In this document: positions 7,536 through 14,734 of the stretch, in pieces
Numbering within the stretch: position 1 is the stretch's first letter
Layout of the letters: each line of letters begins with the position of its first letter
DNA from: Gemmatimonadaceae bacterium
Lineage (GTDB): Bacteria; Gemmatimonadota; Gemmatimonadetes; Gemmatimonadales; Gemmatimonadaceae
DNA length: 64,000 bases
NCBI GenBank assembly: GCA_035606695.1
Contig: DATNEW010000026.1
Coordinates: 434,001 to 498,000, forward strand
Reading direction: 5' to 3'
Program-made: the position numbers and the translations under genes
Notes under the pieces: model-generated
What the model saw: the letters and a program-made list of their open reading frames with translations, nothing else
Told to the model about the DNA's origin: nothing
Databases searched by the model: none

Positions 7536-7898
7536 GTGAGATTTCAGAATGTCATCGTACCACTCGCGTTTCTGATCGTGCCCGGCGTCATGCTGGCGCA
7601 GGATGGGCACGACAGGCGAGCCGATCACGACGCACGCGTCGCGGCCGCGGCCGCCGCGCAGCACGTCGTGGTCCAGCAGCCTCAACATGTGCGACGCGAC
7701 GGCGAACACGCGCGAACGGAGGCCGGCATCGTCGATCCGCGCTTCACGCGTCCGGAAGTTCTCCGCCGGGATCGTCCCTCGACGACGCTCTCGCACGGCG
7801 ACATGACGCGCTCGTTGCGCGCGGACGAACGTGCGAACGACGTGATTGCTCATGGCCACAAAGGCCGCAAGCATCACAAGCGGCATAAGAAGCATTAG
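7536..7898 (+). CDS. secreted His/Arg-rich small protein
   Basis: A 120-residue protein of no recognised family. The GTG start follows a purine-rich GAGAGGGGG ribosome site. An N-terminal signal peptide is clear (FQNVIVPLAFLIVPGVMLAQ, cleavage after LAQ). The mature part is low-complexity and very basic: DGHDRRADHDARVAAAAAAQ, then HVVVQQPQHVRR, ending HGHKGRKHHKRHKKH. Such a tail could bind metal, nucleic acid or polyanions, but that is speculation. The spacing and signal peptide make it more likely real than spurious. Confidence 0.55.
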   Translation: MRFQNVIVPLAFLIVPGVMLAQDGHDRRADHDARVAAAAAAQHVVVQQPQHVRRDGEHARTEAGIVDPRFTRPEVLRRDRPSTTLSHGDMTRSLRADERANDVIAHGHKGRKHHKRHKKH

Positions 7899-7922
7899 CT
7901 CCTTGCCACAATGATGAAGGAC

Positions 7923-7960
7923 AATGAACGGAATAGGCCACTTGGTTTATTCCGTTCATT
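7923..7960. repeat. perfect 13-bp inverted repeat, possible terminator
   Basis: AATGAACGGAATA (7923-7935) and TATTCCGTTCATT (7948-7960) form a perfect 13-bp stem with a 12-base loop, 24 bases after the stop of the His-rich gene. It is AT-rich against its surroundings and has no trailing T-run. It could be a transcript-stabilising hairpin, a terminator or a protein-binding dyad. Confidence 0.7.
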
Positions 7961-8036
7961 GCGTTCTACCGAATTGCGCTGAATAGGCTATGCCCGCATC
8001 ATTTGAATGACGCCACTGACGCCAGGAGATCGTACG

Positions 8037-8252
8037 ATGACGGACATGGGAACATTTCGCATCGATTTCGAGATCGAGAACCCCGCGCGGCCAAGCATCC
8101 GACGTACGGTGACTCAGGCGCTCGTTGATACAGGCGCCGAACTGTCATGGGTCCCTCGAGCGATGCTCGAGGGCCTCAATCTTCGCGTCGAACCCGCGAA
8201 CAAGCGACTCGTCGACGCGGGCCCGGCGCCCGCGGCGGCGTGTGCCGCCTAG
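8037..8252 (+). pseudogene. truncated retropepsin-like aspartyl protease
   Basis: A 71-residue reading frame with a good AGGAG site. It begins like the small bacterial retropepsin-like proteases (about 120-130 residues): TFRIDFEIENPARPSIRRTV, then the active-site strand ALVDTGAELSWVPRAML with catalytic Asp in DTGA. After about residue 55 it degenerates into AGPAPAAACAA and stops, lacking the rest of the barrel, and the M13 gene begins 22 bases later. I read it as a 3'-truncated relic; a short dimeric protein cannot be fully excluded. Confidence 0.6.
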
Positions 8253-8274
8253 CTCTACATCACGGAACTCTCAT

Positions 8275-10329
8275 ATGCCCCGTTTCGCTCTTCGCTCCCT
8301 GATCTCGGTGGCCATCACGATCGCGATTGCCTCGCCGCTCATCGCGCAGCGCGCCATCCCCGGTCTCGACGCCGCCGCGATGGACACCACGGTTCGCCCC
8401 GGCGACGACTTCTATAGATACGCCAACGGCTCCTGGGACCGCCGCACGAAGATCCCGCCCGAGCTGGGCGCATACGGTTCGTTCAACATCGCCGCCGACA
8501 AGGCCGATGCGAACGTGATGGAGATCGTGCATCGCGCGGCGGCGGCCAACGCCGCGGCCGGATCGGACCAGCGCAAGGTCGCCGACTTCTATCACGCGTT
8601 CTTCGACACTGCCGCGATCGCCGAACGCGGCGTCGCGCCGATCAAGCCGCTCCTCGACAGCATCGCCGCGATCGCCAACAAGACGGAGCTCGCCCGCTTT
8701 CTTGGCGCACACCTCCGCGCCGACGTCGATCCGATCAACAACGGCGTCCTGCACACGGACAATCTGTTCGGTCTATGGGTGGCGCAGGACTTCAATCATC
8801 CGGGACACAACGTCGCGTCGCTGCTGCAGGGCGGCCTCGAGATGCCCGACCGCAGCTACTATCTCGATTCGTCGTCGAGAATGGCGGCCGTTCGCGCGCA
8901 ATATCGAGCGCACGTCGCGCGCATGCTGACACTCGCCGGCGTTCCGGCGGCCGCGGCGAACGCGGATTTGATCGTGGGGCTCGAGACCCGCATCGCCGAG
9001 ACGCACTGGAAGGTCGAGGACAGCGAGGATCCGGCGAAAGGGAACAATCACTGGGCTCGCGCGGACTTCGCACGCAAAGCGCCGGGACTCAATTGGTCCG
9101 CGTTCTTTGCGTCATCACAGTTATCTCATGAGGATTCTATCGTTGCCTGGCAGCCGAGCGCGATCACCGGCCTCGCGGCGCTGGTAGCGAAGGGTTCCCT
9201 CGACGCATGGAAAGCCCTCGTCGCTTACCATGCGATCGAGGATCACGCGGCCGTGCTGCCGTCGTCATTCGACCGCGAATCGTTCGACTTCTTCGGAAAG
9301 ACCGTGGGCGGCGCCGAAGCGCAGGAGTCGCGCGACAAACGCGCGGTCGCCGCGACGAGCGAGGCGCTCGGATTCATCGTCGGCAAGGAATACGTCGAGC
9401 GCTACTTTCCGCCCGCCGCGAAAGCCAATGCGCAGAAGATGGTCGCCGGCCTCATCACCGCGTTCCAGCATCGCATCGACGCGCTGTCGTGGATGGCGCC
9501 GTCGACCAAGGCCGAGGCGAAGGCGAAGCTCTCGACGTTGCGCGTGAGCATTGGATATCCCGACAAGTGGCCGAGCTATGCGGCGCTCTCCGTCACACCG
9601 AGCGACGCGTACGGAAACGCCGACCGCGTCACGCGATTCAACTATGACAAGAGCATCGCCGATCTGCGCAAACCGGTCGATCACGACATGTGGGTCATGA
9701 CGCCGCAGACGGTGAACGCGGTGAACATGCCGGCGATGAACGCGCTCAACTTTCCCGCCGCCATTCTGCAGCCGCCGTTCTTCGACGCGAATCGATCCGA
9801 CGCGATGAACTACGGCGGCATCGGCGCGGTGATCGGCCACGAGATCAGCCACAGCTTCGATAACCTCGGCGCCGCGTTCGATTCGCGCGGGCTGATGCGC
9901 AACTGGTGGACGGCATCGGATTTCGCGCACTTCAAGGCGTCGACGCAAGCGCTCGCTCGGCAGTACGACTCGTATCATCCGCTGCCCGACGCGGCGATCA
10001 ACGGGCAACAGACGCTGAGCGAGAACATCGCCGATCTCGCGGGGCTCACCGCCGCATACGATGCGTTTCACGCGTCACTCGCCGGCAAGGCGGCGCCGGT
10101 CGTGGGCGGCCTCACCGGCGATCAACAACTCTTCACGAGCTGGGCGCAGATCTGGCGCACCAAGTTCCGCGAAGCGGCGCTCCGGAGACAGTTGCTCACG
10201 AACGGGCATTCGCCGGGACCATGGCGCGCGCTCACGGTGCGAAACCTCGACGCGTGGTACACGGCGTTCGGGGTCAAATCCGGCGAGAAGTTGTATCTCG
10301 CGCCCGAGGCACGCGTTCGCATCTGGTGA
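8275..10329 (+). CDS. pepO: M13 family metallopeptidase (neprilysin/PepO-like)
   Basis: A 684-residue exported zinc endopeptidase cutting short peptides. A signal peptide (FALRSLISVAITIAIASPLI, ending AQ) precedes the standard opening PGLDAAAMDTTVRPGDDFYR. The catalytic motif is GHEISHSFD with HEISH at residues 522-526. The third zinc ligand Glu is in SENIADLAG (about 583), and the substrate-binding NAVNMPAMNALNFPAAILQP precedes the active site as in the family. The length is normal and the C-terminal RVRIW tail is family-typical. It is likely periplasmic or outer-membrane associated, feeding amino acids to the cell. Confidence 0.95.
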   Translation: MPRFALRSLISVAITIAIASPLIAQRAIPGLDAAAMDTTVRPGDDFYRYANGSWDRRTKIPPELGAYGSFNIAADKADANVMEIVHRAAAANAAAGSDQRKVADFYHAFFDTAAIAERGVAPIKPLLDSIAAIANKTELARFLGAHLRADVDPINNGVLHTDNLFGLWVAQDFNHPGHNVASLLQGGLEMPDRSYYLDSSSRMAAVRAQYRAHVARMLTLAGVPAAAANADLIVGLETRIAETHWKVEDSEDPAKGNNHWARADFARKAPGLNWSAFFASSQLSHEDSIVAWQPSAITGLAALVAKGSLDAWKALVAYHAIEDHAAVLPSSFDRESFDFFGKTVGGAEAQESRDKRAVAATSEALGFIVGKEYVERYFPPAAKANAQKMVAGLITAFQHRIDALSWMAPSTKAEAKAKLSTLRVSIGYPDKWPSYAALSVTPSDAYGNADRVTRFNYDKSIADLRKPVDHDMWVMTPQTVNAVNMPAMNALNFPAAILQPPFFDANRSDAMNYGGIGAVIGHEISHSFDNLGAAFDSRGLMRNWWTASDFAHFKASTQALARQYDSYHPLPDAAINGQQTLSENIADLAGLTAAYDAFHASLAGKAAPVVGGLTGDQQLFTSWAQIWRTKFREAALRRQLLTNGHSPGPWRALTVRNLDAWYTAFGVKSGEKLYLAPEARVRIW

Positions 10330-10346
10330 GCGCGACGACGTCGAGC

Positions 10347-11378
10347 ATGATCAACGTCGCGCTCATCGGCTACAGCCTCGGCGGCCGCTACTTCCACGCG
10401 CCGTTCATCGCCACGACGCCGGGCATGAGACTCCGCGCGATCGTGACGAGCAACGCCGATCGCCAGCGCCAAGCCGCGGCCGAGTGTCCCGATGCGCGCA
10501 TCGTCGCGAATGCGGACGAGCTGTTCGCCGAACACGACGACATCGATCTCGTCGTGATCTCGACGCCGAACCGCACGCACGTTCCACTCGCGTTGCGGGC
10601 GGTCGAGGCGAAGCGCGCCGTCGTCGTCGACAAGCCCGTCGCGGTGAGCTCGGCCGATGCACGCCGTCTCGCCGATGCCGCGCGGCGCCACGGCGTCATG
10701 GCGTCGGTGTTTCAGAATCGGCGCTGGGACGGCGACTTCATGACGGTGCGTCGTCTGCTGGCCGAGAATGCGCTCGGCAAAGTTCATCGCTTCGAGTCGC
10801 GGTTCGAACGGTGGCGTCCGGCGTTGCGCGACAACTGGCGCGAGTCCAATGCGCCCGCGGAGGGAGGCGGACTCCTGCTCGATCTCGGCAGTCATCTCAT
10901 CGATCAGGCGCTGTGCCTGTTCGGGCCCGTCGCGGAGGCGGCGCGCACGTATTCGGAACTCGATTCACGCCGAGCCGGCTCGCAAGTGGACGACGACGTC
11001 TTCGTCGCGCTCACGCATGCGTCGGGTGTGCGATCGCATCTGTGGATGAGCTCCGTCGTGGCCCAGCCCGGCCCGCGCTTCCGCGTGCTCGGCGACCGCG
11101 CCGCGTACGTGAAGTTCGGGTTGGACCCGCAGGAAGATGCACTCCGTCGTGGTGAACGCCCCGGCGGCGAACGCTGGGGGCTCGACCTATTAGAGAACTA
11201 TGGAACGCTGGGCGTCGGTGAGGACGCGTCGCGCGTCCCGACCGAACGCGGGGACTATGGCGCGTTTTATCTGGGCGTCGCGCGCGCGATGCGAGAAGGG
11301 GCACCGCCGCCCGTGGCGTTGGACGACGCCATCGCGGCGCTCGAGGTCATCGAGCGAGTGCGGGGGCTGAGCGCATAG
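10347..11378 (+). CDS. Gfo/Idh/MocA family oxidoreductase
   Basis: A 343-residue NAD(P)-dependent dehydrogenase of sugars or cyclitols. It has an N-terminal Rossmann domain (MINVALIGYSLGGRYFHAPF, with the second half of the nucleotide site in DLVVISTPNRTHVP), the conserved Lys-Pro in VVVDKPVAV, and the C-terminal alpha/beta domain with GGGLLLDLGSHLIDQAL providing the catalytic His. It most resembles YdgJ/YvaA-type cytosolic enzymes. ATG 10347 is used; a GTG at 10326 overlapping the M13 stop (GTGA) would add seven residues and couple the genes. The 3' end overlaps the opposite-strand membrane-protein gene. Confidence 0.9.
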   Translation: MINVALIGYSLGGRYFHAPFIATTPGMRLRAIVTSNADRQRQAAAECPDARIVANADELFAEHDDIDLVVISTPNRTHVPLALRAVEAKRAVVVDKPVAVSSADARRLADAARRHGVMASVFQNRRWDGDFMTVRRLLAENALGKVHRFESRFERWRPALRDNWRESNAPAEGGGLLLDLGSHLIDQALCLFGPVAEAARTYSELDSRRAGSQVDDDVFVALTHASGVRSHLWMSSVVAQPGPRFRVLGDRAAYVKFGLDPQEDALRRGERPGGERWGLDLLENYGTLGVGEDASRVPTERGDYGAFYLGVARAMREGAPPPVALDDAIAALEVIERVRGLSA

Positions 11379-11686
11379 AGCGCGAGCCCGAACCCCGCGC
11401 CTTTCGCCATCGCCGCCGGCAATTCGTCGCGCTCGTCCGCGATCATCGCGAACGCTGCGCCCGCCGCGGCGCCGAACCCGAAGTGTGCCACGGCCGCCGC
11501 GGCCTTCGTCGCCGGAGTACTGGCCTGCTGATTCGCCGCGGCCAGCGCGCGCCGCGTGATCTTCTCGGGCGGGAGCTGGCCCATCGAGCCCGTGTGCTTG
11601 GCGGCGAGCATGACGGCCGTCATCGGAATGGTCGCGACCGCACCGGCGGCGGCGCCGCGAGCGGCGCGTTCGATCGTCTTCGGCAC
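11267..11686 (-). CDS. glycine-rich membrane protein, C-terminus probably truncated
   Basis: A 139-residue small membrane protein from a GTG start. GAAAGAVATIPMTAVMLAAK opens like a DUF1440/DUF6789-type family, followed by AVAHFGFGAAAGAAFAMIA and AAMAKGAGFGLALYALS, giving three weak membrane segments. The last 36 residues run into the antisense of the oxidoreductase gene and look like non-biological sequence (PRTRSMTSSAAMASSNATGG). The natural end was probably near 11388 and has been lost, leaving read-through. Function unknown. Confidence 0.45.
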   Translation of the reverse strand: MPKTIERAARGAAAGAVATIPMTAVMLAAKHTGSMGQLPPEKITRRALAAANQQASTPATKAAAAVAHFGFGAAAGAAFAMIADERDELPAAMAKGAGFGLALYALSPRTRSMTSSAAMASSNATGGGAPSRIARATPR

Positions 11687-11829
11687 GGCCGCCGTCAGTG
11701 CAGTACGCGTTCCTCGCGCCAGCGCACCGGCGGCCCGGGCAAGGCTGCCCGGGGCGCGGCGAGCGGAGCGCGCGCGGCCGGCGTGGTCCGCCGCGCGTCT
11801 CGCCGGGCCGGGGGCACGAACGGCGCGCG

Positions 11830-11921
11830 AAAAATTCTAGCATTCAGCCGACAAAAATTCTAGCATTTAGCCGACGTAAATTCTAGCATTCAGCCGACGA
11901 CAATTCTAGCGTTCAGCCGAC
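11830..11921 (+). repeat. four 23-bp direct repeats upstream of the DUF4143 ATPase
   Basis: Four adjacent 23-bp units lie at 11830-11852, 11853-11875, 11876-11898 and 11899-11921. Each carries AATTCTAGCRTTYAGCCGAC; the first three bases vary. AATTCTAGCATT is an imperfect dyad centred on CTAG. The AT-rich array sits in very GC-rich surroundings, 20 bases before the ATPase start, where an iteron-like operator or the promoter would be expected. Confidence 0.9.
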
Positions 11922-11941
11922 CGCGGCGGTAGGTTGGACGC

Positions 11942-13192
11942 ATGCCACGCCGCGCCAGCGCGTTCCAGCGCTTCCTCGCCCCTCGTCTCCGGGAGGCCCT
12001 TCGCGATACGCCCGCGGTGCTCATCCACGGCCCGCGGCAAAGCGGCAAATCCACCCTGGCGCGGACCGTCGGCGAGCCGCTCGGCTATCGCTATTTCACC
12101 TTCGACAACGACGATCTCACCGCCGCCGCGCGCGGCGATCCGGCCGGGTTCGTGGCCTCGCTGCCGCCGAAGACGATTCTCGACGAACTCCAGCGCGTGC
12201 CCGAGCTGTTCACCGCGCTCAAGGCGGCGATCGACGCTCGCCGTCGTCCCGGACGCTTCATCCTCACGGGATCGGCCAACGTCCTGCTCGTTCCGCATCT
12301 GTCCGATTCGCTCGCCGGCCGACTGGCGATTCTCCGTTTGCACCCACTCGCGCAGGGAGAGATCGAGAACGCGAGACCGCGCGTACTCGACGCGATCTTC
12401 GCCGGCAAAATCCCGACACGCATCGTGGAGCGGCTGGGGAATGATCTCGCCGTGCGCGTCGCGGCCGGGGGGTATCCCGCGGCGCTGGCGCGACGGACGC
12501 CGGCACGGCGAAGCGCGTGGTATCGAGACTATGTCGAAACGCAAATCCAGCGCGACGTGCGGGATCTCTCGCGCATTCATTCGTTCGACGCGCTGCCGCG
12601 CCTGCTCTCGGTCGTCGCCGCCAACACGGCCTCGCTGCTCAACATCGCCGAGCTCGCCGCCCCGTTCGAACTGACCCGCCAAACGATTCACGAATACGTC
12701 ACGCTCCTCGAGCGGGTCTTCCTGATCGATCGTTTGCCGCCGTGGCATTCCAACCGCACGAGCCGCGCGGTGAAGCGTCCGAAGCTTCACCTGGGCGACA
12801 CTGGCGTCGCATGCGCCCTGCTCGGCCTCGATGCGAAAACTCTAAACCTCGACCGGTCGAGCCTTGGTCCGCTGCTCGAGACGTTCGTTGTGCAGGAGCT
12901 TCGCCGACAAGCGAGCTGGCGGCCCGTGCCGATCGACTTCTCCCACTACAGGGACCGCGACGGCTATGAGGTGGATGTCGTGCTCGAGTCGGCTGCGGGG
13001 GTGGCGGGCGTAGAGGTGAAGGCCGCCGCCTCGGTCACGGAAAATGACCTGCGCGGTCTGAAGAAGCTGCGAGACGCCGCGGGCCGGCGCTTTCGCTGCG
13101 GCATCGTCTTGTATGATGGAACCGCGGTCATCCAACTCGATGAGCGATTGAGCGCGGTCCCGCTCCGCGTTGCGCTTGCGGCAACGACCTGA
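11942..13192 (+). CDS. AAA_14/DUF4143 ATP-binding protein
   Basis: A 416-residue cytosolic STAND-like/archaeal-type ATPase. Walker A is HGPRQSGKST (Lys36) and Walker B TILDELQR (Asp81-Glu82), with a sensor strand RFILTGSANVL. The C-terminal DUF4143 half contains a winged-helix part (LNIAELAAPFELTRQTIHEY) and a PD-(D/E)xK-like core: GYEVDVVLES followed by GVEVKAA. This architecture is widespread and poorly understood, often behaving like mobile or defence-linked genes. Its start is 20 bases beyond a four-fold 23-bp repeat, and it is flanked by unrelated genes. Confidence 0.9.
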   Translation: MPRRASAFQRFLAPRLREALRDTPAVLIHGPRQSGKSTLARTVGEPLGYRYFTFDNDDLTAAARGDPAGFVASLPPKTILDELQRVPELFTALKAAIDARRRPGRFILTGSANVLLVPHLSDSLAGRLAILRLHPLAQGEIENARPRVLDAIFAGKIPTRIVERLGNDLAVRVAAGGYPAALARRTPARRSAWYRDYVETQIQRDVRDLSRIHSFDALPRLLSVVAANTASLLNIAELAAPFELTRQTIHEYVTLLERVFLIDRLPPWHSNRTSRAVKRPKLHLGDTGVACALLGLDAKTLNLDRSSLGPLLETFVVQELRRQASWRPVPIDFSHYRDRDGYEVDVVLESAAGVAGVEVKAAASVTENDLRGLKKLRDAAGRRFRCGIVLYDGTAVIQLDERLSAVPLRVALAATT

Positions 13193-13220
13193 CTGTCGAT
13201 GCAATGAGGTGCTCGTGCGC

Positions 13221-13925
13221 TCAGCGCGACGGCGCGGTCAACACCATCTCGACGAACTCCTCCTTCCTCGGATAGTCCGATGCCATGACACGCCGCTTCG
13301 CTTCGCCGAGATCGTACGGTGTGCGCCGGAACTCGACGCCATCATCGAGCAGCAGCCACTCCGCCTCCTTGCCGCCAAACGGCATTCCCACGCTTCCCGC
13401 GTTCACGACACGCACGTCACCGATCATTCGATCGAACGGCCGGTGCGTGTGGCCGCAAATCACCACGCGCTCGCTGACGCCTTCGAATGCATCTCGGATC
13501 CGTTCAGCCGGTGTCGACACGGTGAACAATTCATTGTCGTCGCGCGGCGTCGCGTGACAGAACATCACCTCGCCGAACGCGCCGATCGGCAGCGTGAGCG
13601 TCAACGGCCACCGCGCGACGATCTCGAGGTCCGCGCGATCGAGCTGCGCGGCATGCCACTCGAACAGCGGCACGAACGCCGGCGGCAATCCGGCCGATTC
13701 GCGCCCCGCCGCCACGTCGCCGAGCGCGCGGTCGCCGTTGCCGCGAATGTAGTGAACTGGAATGCCAAGCGCCCGCACGTGATGCAGGACATCACGCGCC
13801 ATCGGTCCTGGAAAGATGTCGCCGCCCACGACGATGCAATCCACAGCGGCACGTCCCACGTCCGCCAGGACTGCCTCGAGGGCGGGAAGGTTTCCATGGA
13901 TGTCGTAGAGGGCCGCGACTCGCAT
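13221..13925 (-). CDS. calcineurin-like metallophosphoesterase (YfcE/MJ0936 type)
   Basis: A 234-residue dinuclear-metal phosphodiesterase. All five metallophosphoesterase motifs are present: DIHGN (8-12), GDIFPGP, GNGD (62-65), FCHATP and GHTHRPF. Members cleave model phosphodiesters, and some act on cAMP or nucleotides; the natural substrate is unknown. The start ATG at 13925 places the first motif at the correct distance. It is convergent with the DUF4143 ATPase (28 bases apart) and divergent from the second VOC gene. Confidence 0.92.
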   Translation of the reverse strand: MRVAALYDIHGNLPALEAVLADVGRAAVDCIVVGGDIFPGPMARDVLHHVRALGIPVHYIRGNGDRALGDVAAGRESAGLPPAFVPLFEWHAAQLDRADLEIVARWPLTLTLPIGAFGEVMFCHATPRDDNELFTVSTPAERIRDAFEGVSERVVICGHTHRPFDRMIGDVRVVNAGSVGMPFGGKEAEWLLLDDGVEFRRTPYDLGEAKRRVMASDYPRKEEFVEMVLTAPSR

Positions 13926-14083
13926 TCCGATATCTAGCCAGGCATCCTACGCTCGAGGCCGAGTACATGCAGATTTGCGGCTGCCGCCTGTGTCGATTTC
14001 GGCCTCGGTCGTTCGTCGCTCCGCTGGACGCGGATCGCTCGCGGGCCAATCTCACCCTTGAAGACCACCGGAGACAACGTCGC

Positions 14084-14494
14084 ATGCATCTCAACACGCA
14101 GCTCAATTTCGGCGGCAATTGCGAAGAGGCATTCCAGTTCTACGAGCGCCACCTGGGCGGCAAGATCACCGCGATGATCCGAAAGGATTCGATTCCTCCC
14201 GGCCATCCGCGGCCCCCTGGACCGGATAGTTTCGTCATCCACGCGCGCGTGACCATCGGCGGCGTCGATCTCATTGGCAACGACGTTCCGTCGGAGGTTT
14301 ACCAGCCCGTGCGCGGCGCGTATCTCTTTCTCGACGTCGACTCCAACGAAGAAGCCGACCGCGTCTTCGCACTGCTGGCGGAAGGAGGACAGGTCGGAAC
14401 GCCCATCGCCGAAGCGTTCTTCGCGACGCGGTTCGGGCAGGTGCGCGATCGCTTCGGCGTCTTGTGGTCGGTCATCGGCCCGCGCCGGGGGTGA
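14084..14494 (+). CDS. VOC family protein (PhnB-like)
   Basis: A 136-residue member of the PhnB/YjdN group. The standard opening is LNTQLNFGGNCEEAFQFYER followed by HLGGKI. GGVDLIGNDVPSEVYQP, GAYLFLDVDSNEEADRVFAL and a closing DRFGVLWSVIGPR follow in family order. PhnB itself has no proven enzymatic role. The ATG at 14084 is preferred over longer frames because the domain begins there, with GGAG about 10 bases upstream. Confidence 0.9.
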   Translation: MHLNTQLNFGGNCEEAFQFYERHLGGKITAMIRKDSIPPGHPRPPGPDSFVIHARVTIGGVDLIGNDVPSEVYQPVRGAYLFLDVDSNEEADRVFALLAEGGQVGTPIAEAFFATRFGQVRDRFGVLWSVIGPRRG

Positions 14495-14604
14495 GCCTCA
14501 GGCGAGCGATGCACGAGTTGGCCGATCAGGCCACCGGCGTAGACCTCACGGAGATCACGTTGGGGTTCAGAAACTTGCCATAGTGCTCCCGGCGGACGGT
14601 TGCG

Positions 14605-14621
14605 CGTCCAACGATTGGACG
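14605..14621. promoter_or_regulatory. 7-bp inverted repeat upstream of the M28 gene
   Basis: CGTCCAA (14605-14611), loop CGA, TTGGACG (14615-14621) form a perfect dyad between the VOC and M28 genes. A weak promoter TTGTTT / 18 bp / TATATT (14658-14687) lies downstream. The dyad could be an operator or a short hairpin; nothing proves either. The 240-bp gap holds nothing else I can support. Confidence 0.35.
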
Positions 14622-14734
14622 TGCGTTAGAGCTTACATACGCCGCGACAACATTTCTTTGTTTCGAATGTTGGTTCGATGGTATATTCTCGACCGTTCGG
14701 CACGTCGCGAAACTCCTCCACCCCAGGAGCTCTC

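Noticed and set aside
14509-14583. A 24-codon open frame between VOC and M28 genes
   Set aside because: Too short, no clear ribosome site and no recognisable sequence.
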